DNA of 64,000 nt, taken from Kribbella solani. GTDB lineage: Bacteria; Actinomycetota; Actinomycetes; Propionibacteriales; Kribbellaceae. The DNA is taken from positions 6,820,001 to 6,884,000 of the forward strand of contig NZ_JACHNF010000001.1 of the NCBI RefSeq assembly GCF_014205295.1, read 5' to 3'. The notes below the pieces were generated by a model. That model saw nothing but the letters and a program-made list of their open reading frames with translations, was not told the DNA's origin and did no database searches. The position numbers and the translations under genes are program-made. This document shows positions 55,493 to 63,929 of this stretch, in pieces. Position 1 is the stretch's first letter. Every line of letters starts with the position of its first letter.

Positions 55493-56419
55493 GTGACCAT
55501 CCGCACCACCGTCGAGGCCGACCTCGACACCATCATCGCTCTGATCGAGCAGCAGTCCGTCAACACCGTCACCCTCGACCGCTACCGCGAGTATGTTGCC
55601 GCCGGCTACTACCGGCACGACTGGACCTGGGTCCTCGAGGAGAACGGCAGCATCCAGGCGCTCGCCATCTGGTGGGGCGGACCGGAAGAACCGCTCCCGT
55701 TCAGCATCGACGGTTTGTACTACGCCGGCGATGGCGACCCGGTCCCGGCGTGGACCGCGCTGATCGAGCATGTCCTCGCGGCTCGTCCGGCTGATGCCGA
55801 ACCGCCGGAGTACCACTTCTTCCTGGACAGCGACTGGGAGAACGATCCCGAGGTCGTCGCGCCGCTCGACCAGCGTACGCGGGCAGCCGTCGCCGCCGGG
55901 CTGACCGAGGTGACCGACCGGCTGCGCTACGAGTGGAAACCGGAGTACGGGTTGCCGAAGCGCTCCACCCGGCTGCGTTTCGAACCGGCCGACGACGAGG
56001 CGTTCGTGAAGATGTTCATGCAGGTCAGCGAGAACAGTCTGGACGCGGCGACGGCCCGCGAGATCGCGCGGATCGGCGTCGAGGGCGCGGCGCGGGAAGA
56101 GTTGGCGATGTACAAGTCGATGCCCGGTGACCGTGCGCTCTGGCGGCTCGCGTACGACGAGGCCGGCGAACTGGTCGGGTTCGAGATGCCGTCCGCGAAC
56201 GCCGGTGGTCCCGTGGTCGGCTACCTCGGCGTCGTACCCGAGCACCGCGGCAAGGGGCTGATCGACGATCTGCTGGCCGAGCTCACCCATCAGCTCGCCG
56301 ATGCGAAGCAGATCCGCGCCGATACGGACTTCGGCAACGTGCCGATGGCGAAGAGCTTCGAGCGGCAGGGATACCGCAAGTTCGCGGTCCGGCGGGTGCT
56401 GTCGTTCCCGCAGAGCTGA
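55493..56419 (+). CDS. GNAT-family N-acetyltransferase with two GNAT-like halves
   Basis: A 308-residue protein. The C-terminal half has a complete acetyl-CoA motif (VVGYLGVVPEHRGKGLIDDLLAEL) and ADTDFGNVPMAKSFERQGYRKF. The N-terminal half (TIRTTVEADLDTIIALIEQ...ALAIWWGG) looks like a degenerate second GNAT. Substrate unknown. GTG 55493 has GGAGGA upstream, and an 18-codon ORF with a strong ribosome-binding site precedes it. Confidence 0.85.
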   Translation: MTIRTTVEADLDTIIALIEQQSVNTVTLDRYREYVAAGYYRHDWTWVLEENGSIQALAIWWGGPEEPLPFSIDGLYYAGDGDPVPAWTALIEHVLAARPADAEPPEYHFFLDSDWENDPEVVAPLDQRTRAAVAAGLTEVTDRLRYEWKPEYGLPKRSTRLRFEPADDEAFVKMFMQVSENSLDAATAREIARIGVEGAAREELAMYKSMPGDRALWRLAYDEAGELVGFEMPSANAGGPVVGYLGVVPEHRGKGLIDDLLAELTHQLADAKQIRADTDFGNVPMAKSFERQGYRKFAVRRVLSFPQS

Positions 56420-56482
56420 GCCGGCGACGACCGCGGCGCTGAGGTAGAGACGCGCGACTCCCCGAGCCCTATGCTCCCTGAC

Positions 56483-56527
56483 ATGTCAGCTGGGCTGGGG
56501 GGATCGGGGAGTCGCGGCGATGCGTGA
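56483..56527 (+). CDS. Leaderless 14-codon upstream ORF overlapping the membrane-protein start
   Basis: TATGCT (56470-56475) lies 7 nt before ATG 56483, which encodes MSAGLGGSGSRGDA. Its TGA (56525-56527) overlaps the downstream ATG region (56520), an arrangement that allows reinitiation. Confidence 0.4.
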   Translation: MSAGLGGSGSRGDA

Positions 56528-56975
56528 CATCGCGCTGATCATGCATGTCGTGGCGGGGGTGTTCGCGGTACTGTTCGGGCCGCTCGCGATCGTGCTGACG
56601 CTGCGCCGGCGTGGGTTGAACTGGGCCGGCGAGGTGTACCACTGGACGATCGCGCTGGTGTGCCTGACCGCGCTGGTGATGGTGCCGTACGAGTGGGGAC
56701 GGCTCTGGTACTTCGGCCCGATCGCGGTTGCCACGTACTTGTTCGTGTACTTCGGGCAGCGTGCGGCGGAAGCGCCCGGTGGGCTTTGGTATCGCGGGGT
56801 GCTGCGCGGGTACGGCGGTGGGTGGATCGCGCTGTGGACGGGGATCGCGATGATCGCGCTGCCGCGTCACCCGTGGACGTGGGCGATTCCGATCGTGCTG
56901 GGGTTGGCGGCGATCGAGTGGCTGTGCTTCCGGCCGGCGCCGAGCTGGACGCATCTCCAGCCGGGGCGAGGTTGA
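56520..56975 (+). CDS. Small four-helix membrane protein of unknown function
   Basis: A 151-residue integral membrane protein with hydrophobic segments at about 3-25, 42-58, 65-83 and 98-135, and short basic loops (LRRRG, GQRA). No catalytic or transport motif is recognised; the family is unknown to me. Its start is embedded in a short leaderless ORF, suggesting translational coupling. It ends just before tandem spacer repeats. Confidence 0.65.
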   Translation: MRDIALIMHVVAGVFAVLFGPLAIVLTLRRRGLNWAGEVYHWTIALVCLTALVMVPYEWGRLWYFGPIAVATYLFVYFGQRAAEAPGGLWYRGVLRGYGGGWIALWTGIAMIALPRHPWTWAIPIVLGLAAIEWLCFRPAPSWTHLQPGRG

Positions 56976-57044
56976 CGCACCCGCGACCGGGCAGAGGTCA
57001 ACGCCTGCGATCGGGCAGCGGTTGACGCACCTGCAAACCGGCAG
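56969..57044. repeat. 24-26-bp tandem repeats downstream of the membrane-protein gene
   Basis: Three diverged units (56969-56994, 56995-57018, 57019-57044) of the form GGTTGACGCACCCGCGACCG plus GGCAG; a fourth is truncated. The first overlaps the end of the coding region. Confidence 0.7.
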
Positions 57045-57071
57045 AGGTTGCCTGCTGGCCCGCTTGGCTGA

Positions 57072-57120
57072 AGGGTTGCCCCCTGGGATTTTGAGGGGGC
57101 AACCCTGCGGTTCAGGGGGC
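57072..57120. terminator. Terminator-like palindrome, copy 2 of the dispersed element
   Basis: AGGGTTGCCCCCT (57072-57084) and AGGGGGCAACCCT (57094-57106) have exactly the arms of the element at 3554-3588, with a 9-nt loop and the same downstream CGGTTCAGGGG-type tail. It lies between convergent genes. Confidence 0.75.
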
Positions 57121-58103
57121 TAGGCCTGGCCGGCTTGTTCTTCGGGGGTGGATTTGCGGACGACCAGGCGGGTCCAGGCGCCGACGTAGATGCGGTCGTC
57201 CGGGTTCAGTTCCTGGCGCTGGCCGGGGACGATCGGGGTGTCGGGGAGCGGGCCGGCGGCGGACGCGACGTACGTGCCGTTGGAGGACTGCAGGTCCTCG
57301 ATCCACCAGCGCTGGCCGTCGGTGGTGAGTTGCGCCTGGCGGCGGCTGACGCCGGTGTCGTCGCCGCAGTCGATCTCCGGGTCGATGCCGCGACTACGGG
57401 ACGGGCGGCCGACGAGGAGGCTCTTACCGTTCAGTGCGATCACGGCGGGGAGGCCGGGGGACGGGCAAGGGTCTTCGCTTTGCTGGACCGCGTACCAGTC
57501 GGGGTCTACCCAGCGTTCCACTACCCACTCACCGATCGCTGCTTGCGGAGCCGCTGGTGCTGGTGCCGGGGCGCCTGCCTGGTCGAGTGGTGCGGCCGGG
57601 CGGGGCATGGTGCCGGTGGTGAAGTCGTAACCGCAGTTCTCGCAGAACAACGCGTCGACGGATGCCGCCTCAGAACAGCTAGGACACAACTGCCCACCCA
57701 CCGATGCACTACCTCCAGCCACTGCACTTCCGGGAGGCGGTGCGGTCGCGCCGGGTCCGGTCGGTGGTGCTACGGCGCCGGCGGTCGGGCCGTACGCGGG
57801 GGGTGTGCTTGCGGCCGCTGCACTTCCGGCAGGGGGCGTGCCGGGTCCGGTGGCGCCGGGTGGTGTCGTGCCGGTGGCTGTCGCGGGCGCTGGTGGCGTG
57901 AGGCCAGGCGCCGCGCCAGCCGGTGGGGTGCTGCTGGGTGCTGTGCCGGGTAGCGGGGTGGTGCCGGGTGCATTGCTGGTGCCTGTGCCGGGTGCGCTGC
58001 TGCCTGTGCCTGTGCCTGTGCCTGGGGCGGGGAGGGGGAGGCCGCAGACGTCGCAGTAGTCGGTTGAGGTGGTGGGGTGTCCGCTGGGACAGGTTGCTGT
58101 CAT
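57120..58103 (-). CDS. FHA-domain protein with zinc ribbons and a Pro/Gly/Thr-rich linker
   Basis: A 327-residue protein. The N-terminal ribbon is CPSGHPTTSTDYCDVCG, followed by a long Pro/Gly/Thr/Ala linker (about 24-135). A second ribbon is LCPSCSEAASVDALFCENCG, and the C-terminal FHA domain is LLVGRPSRSRGIDPEIDCGDDTGVSRRQAQL...LQSSNGTYV. FHA domains bind phosphothreonine, so this is a likely reader for the kinase PknG in the same operon. The GarA-type ETTS phosphorylation site is not seen. It is the last gene of the operon; ATG overlaps the vWA gene's stop. Confidence 0.88.
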   Translation of the reverse strand: MTATCPSGHPTTSTDYCDVCGLPLPAPGTGTGTGSSAPGTGTSNAPGTTPLPGTAPSSTPPAGAAPGLTPPAPATATGTTPPGATGPGTPPAGSAAAASTPPAYGPTAGAVAPPTGPGATAPPPGSAVAGGSASVGGQLCPSCSEAASVDALFCENCGYDFTTGTMPRPAAPLDQAGAPAPAPAAPQAAIGEWVVERWVDPDWYAVQQSEDPCPSPGLPAVIALNGKSLLVGRPSRSRGIDPEIDCGDDTGVSRRQAQLTTDGQRWWIEDLQSSNGTYVASAAGPLPDTPIVPGQRQELNPDDRIYVGAWTRLVVRKSTPEEQAGQA

Positions 58104-59377
58104 TTCCTCACCCGGGTGGTCTTGGTGGAGGCGGTGTCCAGGGCCATCTCGTCGGCCTTTTCGATCGTGCGCTTGAGCCGCACCGTACCCGTTTCCTGGT
58201 CGTCGATGTCGACGACCTTGCGCAGGCGGGTCGTGGCCGCCTCGTTTCCGGTGGCCGCGGCGAGCTGGACCGCACGCCCGAGTTTGGTGGTCGCGGTAGC
58301 CGTGTCTCCGGCGGCCTTGGCGGCCAGACCGTCCTGGATCGCCTGCGCCAGCTCGGTCTGCCCGGTGTAGTGCGCGACCTCCGGACTGATCCGCGTGGTC
58401 AGCGCGTCATCGGCCGACCACAGCGCCTTCACCAGCCCCTGCGCGACGACATCGTCACCCAGTACGAGCTGCACGCGCGCCGCCAGTTGCTCCTGCCCGA
58501 TCGCCTTCGCGGCCAACCGGATCGCCACGTGATAGTCCCGCGACTCATCACCCCAGGAACCAGTCGGGTACGAGCCGGTCAACGGGTTGATCACCGCACG
58601 CCGTGACGTCAGGTCCTCCACGGTCGGCGCGACCTGCCGTACGAACAGCACCTCCGCGCCCTGTGGTGCCCACACGCGCAGGTCGGCCTGCGCCACGCCG
58701 CGACTCATCGCGTTCTGGATCAGCTTGGAGAACTCCTCGGCGAGCTGGTTCGGTGCCGGGATGATGTCGACGGTACCGAGCAGTGCCTGCGCGATCCGCC
58801 GTACCTCGTCGACCTGCCAGGCCACCCCGACCCCGCGCGTGTCGCACTGGAACTGGCCGGTCACCGACTCGATCGCCTGGGTCAGCGCCTCCGGCGTCTC
58901 GTGCTGGTTCTCGCCGTCGGTGAGCAGGATCGCGTGCTTCTGCGACAGCGTCGGCACGGTCGCGAACACCCGCGACGCCAGCCGCAGCCAGGTACCCATC
59001 GCGGTCCCGCCGTCGGCGTAGAACCGGGACACGGCGTCCTTGGCCGCCTGCCGGGTGTACGGGTCCATCTTCACCATCACCGGCTCCGCGGACGGCGGGA
59101 ACGCCAGCTGGGCCCGGTCGTTGCCGGAGATGACCGCGAACCAGACCCCGTCGAGGATCTGGTCGAGCGCGGTCTGCGCGGCGTACGCGGCGGCCTGGAC
59201 GCCGTCGCGCCCCATCGAGCCGGAGGTGTCGACGATGATGATCTCGCCCGCGTCGCCGCTGCCGGACTGCCCGGCCGCGCCGGCGCCGGCGCAGTTCACG
59301 GTGACGATGGCGTGTACGTCGGTCCCGCCGTCGGGCAGGAACTCGTTCTGGTAGACGGTGGCGGTGAAGTCGGCCAT
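58100..59377 (-). CDS. von Willebrand factor A-domain protein
   Basis: A 425-residue cytosolic protein. The vWA domain (about 40-215) has a complete MIDAS: DTSGSMG, then a Thr in GGTAMGTW and Asp in LLTDGENQ. The C-terminal half is helical (AIQDGLAAKAAGDTATATTKLGRAVQLAAATGNEAATTRL). Such proteins assemble metal-dependent protein complexes and commonly accompany PP2C phosphatases and FHA proteins in signalling operons. It sits 33 nt after the PP2C gene and overlaps the FHA gene. Confidence 0.9.
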   Translation of the reverse strand: MADFTATVYQNEFLPDGGTDVHAIVTVNCAGAGAAGQSGSGDAGEIIIVDTSGSMGRDGVQAAAYAAQTALDQILDGVWFAVISGNDRAQLAFPPSAEPVMVKMDPYTRQAAKDAVSRFYADGGTAMGTWLRLASRVFATVPTLSQKHAILLTDGENQHETPEALTQAIESVTGQFQCDTRGVGVAWQVDEVRRIAQALLGTVDIIPAPNQLAEEFSKLIQNAMSRGVAQADLRVWAPQGAEVLFVRQVAPTVEDLTSRRAVINPLTGSYPTGSWGDESRDYHVAIRLAAKAIGQEQLAARVQLVLGDDVVAQGLVKALWSADDALTTRISPEVAHYTGQTELAQAIQDGLAAKAAGDTATATTKLGRAVQLAAATGNEAATTRLRKVVDIDDQETGTVRLKRTIEKADEMALDTASTKTTRVRK

Positions 59378-59410
59378 TTCGGGTTCCTATCGAAAGGTAG
59401 GTGCTGAGGT

Positions 59411-60463
59411 TCAGATCCGCGCGAGCGCGACGGTGATGTTGTCCTGGCCGCCTTGGGCGTTGGCCCAGTCGACCAGCGCGGACGCGGTGGCCCTGGGCTC
59501 GCCACCGGTGCCCGCAGCTGTCTGACGTACGAGGTCGGCCAGCGGTGCCGCCTCGGAGCAGTAGTTCCACAGACCGTCCGAGCAGACCAACAGCCAGCCC
59601 GGACCGGTTACCTGCAGCGTTGTCGTTCGCGGAGTGTGGTCTGGTGCGTCCTTGCCGAGCCAGCGGGTGATCGCATGCGCGTGCGGGCCGGACTCGGCTT
59701 CCGCGCGGGAGACGCCGGTAGCAATCAGCTCCGCCGCCCACGAGTCGTCAGTGGTCAGTCCGACTGCTTCGCCAGCGTCCGGGAACCAGTACGCGCGGCT
59801 GTCCCCGATGTTGCCTGCTACCAGCAGGCCGTCCTCCAGTACGGCTGCGACGAACGTGCAGGAGGCTGGGTTCGGGCTGTCCGGGCTGGTTGAGTCGATG
59901 ACCGCATCACTGGCCGCATCGGCTGCTGCCTTCAACCGCGCCACGATCGCGCTGCTACGGGAGGAGTCGGTCCCGAGGCCTTGAGCGTGCCCAGCTTGCA
60001 GTACCTCACGTGCCGCCCGTGCAGCAGCCAGTGAGGCTACATCGGAGTCCATGGACGAGCTGACGCCGTCACAGACCACCAGCAGGGCCCGGCTACCCGG
60101 TGTCTCGTCCGCTGCGATCGCCATGGCGTCCTCGTTGCGGCTGTGCCGGATGCCCCGGTCACAGACACCAGCCACCCACGCCGCGGGCTGCTCCTCGAAG
60201 TGGTCACGTGGCTTGGCTGCCTTGGTCCCGCAGGTCTCGCAGTACCCGTCCGGTCCGACTGTGCCACCACACGAGTGGCACGGGCCAACAGCGTTCACCA
60301 CGGCCGCGGTGAGCTCGACTGTCGGCTCGGTGTCGGTGTCCAGCGCCGGTGTGCTCGGGCTGGTGCCGGGGTGGAGCTCGGCGCCGCAGGCCTCGCAGAA
60401 GCGATCGGCCTCGGACACCGGCCCGCCACAGCTGGGGCAGACCGTCTCGGTCGTACTCGTCAT
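59411..60463 (-). CDS. PP2C-family Ser/Thr phosphatase with N-terminal zinc ribbons
   Basis: A 350-residue phosphatase. Two ribbons (VCPSCGGPVSEADRFCEACG and PCHSCGGTVGPDGYCETCG) precede a PPM domain. Metal ligands lie in RNEDA (Asp112) and LLVVCDGVSSS; GNIGDSRAYWF, VCSDGLWNY and GGQDNITVALARI are further motifs. It should reverse PknG-type phosphorylation. ATG 60463 overlaps the pknG stop (ATGA); an upstream ATG at 60475 is also in frame. The DGYCETCG motif matches the ribbons in PknG. Confidence 0.9.
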   Translation of the reverse strand: MTSTTETVCPSCGGPVSEADRFCEACGAELHPGTSPSTPALDTDTEPTVELTAAVVNAVGPCHSCGGTVGPDGYCETCGTKAAKPRDHFEEQPAAWVAGVCDRGIRHSRNEDAMAIAADETPGSRALLVVCDGVSSSMDSDVASLAAARAAREVLQAGHAQGLGTDSSRSSAIVARLKAAADAASDAVIDSTSPDSPNPASCTFVAAVLEDGLLVAGNIGDSRAYWFPDAGEAVGLTTDDSWAAELIATGVSRAEAESGPHAHAITRWLGKDAPDHTPRTTTLQVTGPGWLLVCSDGLWNYCSEAAPLADLVRQTAAGTGGEPRATASALVDWANAQGGQDNITVALARI

Positions 60464-62817
60464 CGCAACGTCCATCCTCGAACCTCGTTGGCCAGGTCGA
60501 CCAGGCCGATCCGTTCCGCGCGGCTGCCGGCCTGACTGGCCAGCAGCCGGTAGGTGGCCTCCAGCCCGTCCCGCAGGGCCGGCTCGGTGGCCGACCGCCC
60601 GTCGATCCGGACAGCTTCCTGCGGACCGGACTGCCGCACTTCCGCAAGTGCGGTTTGGAACACGTTAGCGGCCAGGTTGGCCCGGTCGACCGGATCGATG
60701 GTCAGCGTGGCGATGCTGTCCATCGCCTGAGCGAGCGCGGGGAGGCCACGCCCCGATCCTGCCAGCAGTCCGGCTCGCTGGCGACGAGCCCGTACGTACG
60801 CGCCGCTGGTCCGCGGTACCAGGTCGAGCGCGCCGAGCGCTCCGTCCAGGTCGTTGCGCTGCGTACGGATGGTCGCCAGCCCGAAGGCCGATGGTGCGAT
60901 GTAGTTGGCATCCGTACGCGCGCAGGCGAGGTACAGGCCCTCGGCGACGTCGTACTCGTTGCTGTGCTCACAGGCGATCGCCAACGCCAGTTTGGGTCCC
61001 AACTCGCCCGGCACCTGCCCGTACACGGCGTTGAACGCGGACTGCGCTGCTGCCGAGTCACCACGGGCCAGCGCGACCAGTCCGGCCATCCAGACCGCTC
61101 GCCACTCCCACGGGTCGTTGTTGAGCAGGTCGGACACTGCGGTGTCCACCAGGTCGTACCGCTCGGGACCTACTTCCAGCGCAGCGGCTGCTACCTCCAG
61201 CAATGTCTGTGGCGACTGCTCCGGCGCATCGATCAGCAGCTCGAGCCGCTTGTCAGCGTCCGGCACGCTGACTGTCTTGAGCCAGCCGGCCATCTTGTCG
61301 CCCTCATCCGGTACGAGCGACGGCAGCTGCTGCCACGGTGCAGCCGCGTCACCCAGACCGGCCGACTTGTCACCAGGTGTACCGAACAGCAGCGAGGACG
61401 CGGAGTGCTGGGCCGCCTTGACGCCCTGCTTCTCCGCGACCACCTCACGCAGTACGCCCAGCAACTGCACGCGGAACTCATCCGCGGACTGGAAGCGGTC
61501 CGCCGGGTCCGGCGCGCACGCCTTGGCCAGCAGCCGGTACACCGAGTCGTACTTCTGGAACAGCGGCACCTCGGCGACCGGCGGCAACGAGTCGACGTAC
61601 CGGCCCTGGTACCCGCGGAACTCCATCGCCAGCACGCACAGGGTCCGGCCGAGCGTGTAGATGTCGGAGGCAACCGACGTACCGACCTCGGCCACCTCGG
61701 GCGCCTGGAAACCGACCGTTCCGTAGATCGCGGAGTCCAGGTCGTCGATCCGCCGGACCCCGCCGAGGTCGATCAGCTTGACCGCGTCCCCGACCTGGAT
61801 GATGTTGTCCGGCTTGAAGTCGCAGTACACCAGGCCGAGGTCGTGCAGGTACGAGAACGCGGGCAGGATCTCCAGCAGGTACGCGATCGCCTGGTCGATC
61901 GGCAGCGCGTCGTACTGGCCGTGGTTGGCCGCCATCCGCTGCTTGAGCAGTGTCTTCAGCGACGTACCGCCGACGTACTCCATCACGATGTACCCGGCGC
62001 CGTCATGGGTGACGAAGTTGTAGATTTCGACGATCAGCGGATGCTCGACCCGGGCCAGGAACTGCTGCTCGGCGATCGCGGCCGCGACGGCGTCCGGGTC
62101 CTCGGAGTTCAGCAGGCCCTTCAGTACCACCCAGCGGTCGGACACGTTCCGGTCCTGGGCCAGGTAGATCCAGCCGAAACCACCGTGCGCGAGACAACCG
62201 GCCACCTGGTACTGCCCGCCGACCAGATCACCCGCGTGCAGCTTCGGAGCGAACGAGAACCGGCTGCGGCACTTCGGGCAGAACCCTTCGGTACGGCCGG
62301 GCTGGCCGTTGCGCGACCGGCCGACCTCGTTGCCGCAGCTCGGGCAGTTCCGCCGGTCCTCCGGGACCATCGGGTTGGCCAGAATCGCCGTACTGGCGTC
62401 GATCGCGGGGATCGACGGTACGTTGGTGAGGCCGGCGCCGAGCCGCGCGCCGCGCAACCGGGTGGACGACGTACCCAGCTTGCGGGTCAGTTTCGAGCCG
62501 GCCTGGGCCGCGCGGGCCGAACCGAGCGGCGTCGAGGCCAGGCGGTTGGAGGCGCGCGAAACGGTCGACACCGAGCTGATCGGGTCGGGATCGGGTGCTT
62601 CCGCACGCTCCGCGGCCGGTGAGCCGCACACGTCGCAGTACCCATCGGCGTACGTCCCGGTGCACCCCGGCTGAACACAAGCGCCGGCCGCGGCGGATGC
62701 TGCGGGAGCGGAGGCGGCCGGAGCAGACGAGGCAGCTGGGGAGCCGCAGACGTCGCAGTAGCCGTCCAGGATGCTGCCGGTGCAGCCCGGCTGGGTGCAA
62801 GCGGTGGTGGTCGTCAT
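60460..62817 (-). CDS. pknG: Serine/threonine protein kinase PknG with duplicated N-terminal ribbon
   Basis: PknG controls 2-oxoglutarate/glutamate metabolism in actinobacteria. The 785-residue protein has, in order: two copies of a zinc ribbon (Cys7, 12, 21, 24 and Cys47, 52, 61, 64; repeat of 40 residues), a rubredoxin-like domain (CPSCG 158-162, CPKC 180-183), a kinase domain (Lys233; YCDFKPDN with Asp333; DLGG with Asp350) and a C-terminal TPR domain (about 450-785). The extra front ribbons are not in mycobacterial PknG. Its ATG overlaps the glnX stop. Confidence 0.95.
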   Translation of the reverse strand: MTTTTACTQPGCTGSILDGYCDVCGSPAASSAPAASAPAASAAAGACVQPGCTGTYADGYCDVCGSPAAERAEAPDPDPISSVSTVSRASNRLASTPLGSARAAQAGSKLTRKLGTSSTRLRGARLGAGLTNVPSIPAIDASTAILANPMVPEDRRNCPSCGNEVGRSRNGQPGRTEGFCPKCRSRFSFAPKLHAGDLVGGQYQVAGCLAHGGFGWIYLAQDRNVSDRWVVLKGLLNSEDPDAVAAAIAEQQFLARVEHPLIVEIYNFVTHDGAGYIVMEYVGGTSLKTLLKQRMAANHGQYDALPIDQAIAYLLEILPAFSYLHDLGLVYCDFKPDNIIQVGDAVKLIDLGGVRRIDDLDSAIYGTVGFQAPEVAEVGTSVASDIYTLGRTLCVLAMEFRGYQGRYVDSLPPVAEVPLFQKYDSVYRLLAKACAPDPADRFQSADEFRVQLLGVLREVVAEKQGVKAAQHSASSLLFGTPGDKSAGLGDAAAPWQQLPSLVPDEGDKMAGWLKTVSVPDADKRLELLIDAPEQSPQTLLEVAAAALEVGPERYDLVDTAVSDLLNNDPWEWRAVWMAGLVALARGDSAAAQSAFNAVYGQVPGELGPKLALAIACEHSNEYDVAEGLYLACARTDANYIAPSAFGLATIRTQRNDLDGALGALDLVPRTSGAYVRARRQRAGLLAGSGRGLPALAQAMDSIATLTIDPVDRANLAANVFQTALAEVRQSGPQEAVRIDGRSATEPALRDGLEATYRLLASQAGSRAERIGLVDLANEVRGWTLR

Positions 62818-63929
62818 TTCGTCCCTTCCAGGTAGGCCTGGTAGGCCGCTACCAGTGCACCGAGGCGGGCCAGGTCGGTCGGCTCCGCCTCGATCACCGC
62901 CCGGCCGCGCCGGTACAGCTCGGCGAGATCTTCGTTGCCGGCAGCAACACTTGCCGCCTTCACCTGATAGGCGTCCAGCAGCTGACTCAGTTCGTCCCGC
63001 CGTTCGAGCACCGCGCCGTACGCCGCCTGTGCCTGCCCGAGCGCGCGCCGGACCGCGTCCAGCCGGGTCAGGTACCGCGTCAGCTCGGCCGGCGTGTTCG
63101 GCACCGGTCCAAGCGCGGTCACGTCCGGTACGCCGAGGCGTGGCGCGGGCGTGACCGCGGCAACCGCCTTGTCGGCGAGCGCGCGCACCGCCGTACCCTG
63201 CGCTTCCAGCTCGGACCGCAGCGTACGCGCGCGAGCCACGTCCGCCGCACGTTCTTTGCGAGTCGCCGCGCCGACGATCAGATCCCGCTCGGTCTTCGCG
63301 GTGGCCAGCTCCAGCGGGCCGATCAGCCCGCCGATGTCCGCGCCGCGTTTGTTGCGTTCGGCAAGGTCCGTCAGGCGGCGATCCAGGTCGTGGTGCTCGG
63401 CAAGCGCCTGGTTGCGTACGTTCGCGGGCTCTTGTTTGACCAGGTCACTGATCCGTTCCACGTCGGCCCGCAACCGCCGCAGCCGCGCGGCCAGGTCGGC
63501 GTCGCCGGGCTCGAGCGCGAGCTTGGCGCGCAGGCTCGACGCCAGCGCGTCCGACAACTTGCATGCCTCGGGCAACGAAACCGCGAGTGAGCCGCCGGCG
63601 CCGCCCGCGTCCAGTCCGCCCCAGATCAGCGCGGAGATCCGCTCGGTTTCCTGCACGCCGACGCGGCCCGAGTCCCAGCTGACCAGGATCAGCTCGTACC
63701 GGTCCGAAACCGCCTTCCAGACCGTCATGCTGAGCACCACATCCGCGCTCAGCGCATCGGCATCCGGCGAGTGCAACGCGGCGGTGTCGAGCTCGTCCAG
63801 CTCCGCCTTCCGCCGGTCCCGCCACTCGCCGAGCGCGGTCAGGAAGGACAGCAGCTCCGTCGCCGGAACGCTGCTCCCCATCCGTCCCGGCGGCGGTGGC
63901 GCCGAGACTGTCGGCGTACGCACCGTCAT
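62814..63929 (-). CDS. glnX: GlnX-like protein of the PknG operon
   Basis: A 371-residue largely helical protein with coiled-coil-like stretches (ARLRRLRADVERISDLVKQ, LDRRLTDLAERNKRG, RARTLRSELEAQG). In mycobacteria and corynebacteria the gene between glnH and pknG is glnX, a membrane protein that relays amino-acid sensing from GlnH to PknG. Here no obvious transmembrane helix is visible, so equivalence rests on position (glnH-X-pknG) only. Its ATG overlaps the stop of the upstream gene. Confidence 0.6.
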   Translation of the reverse strand: MTVRTPTVSAPPPPGRMGSSVPATELLSFLTALGEWRDRRKAELDELDTAALHSPDADALSADVVLSMTVWKAVSDRYELILVSWDSGRVGVQETERISALIWGGLDAGGAGGSLAVSLPEACKLSDALASSLRAKLALEPGDADLAARLRRLRADVERISDLVKQEPANVRNQALAEHHDLDRRLTDLAERNKRGADIGGLIGPLELATAKTERDLIVGAATRKERAADVARARTLRSELEAQGTAVRALADKAVAAVTPAPRLGVPDVTALGPVPNTPAELTRYLTRLDAVRRALGQAQAAYGAVLERRDELSQLLDAYQVKAASVAAGNEDLAELYRRGRAVIEAEPTDLARLGALVAAYQAYLEGTK

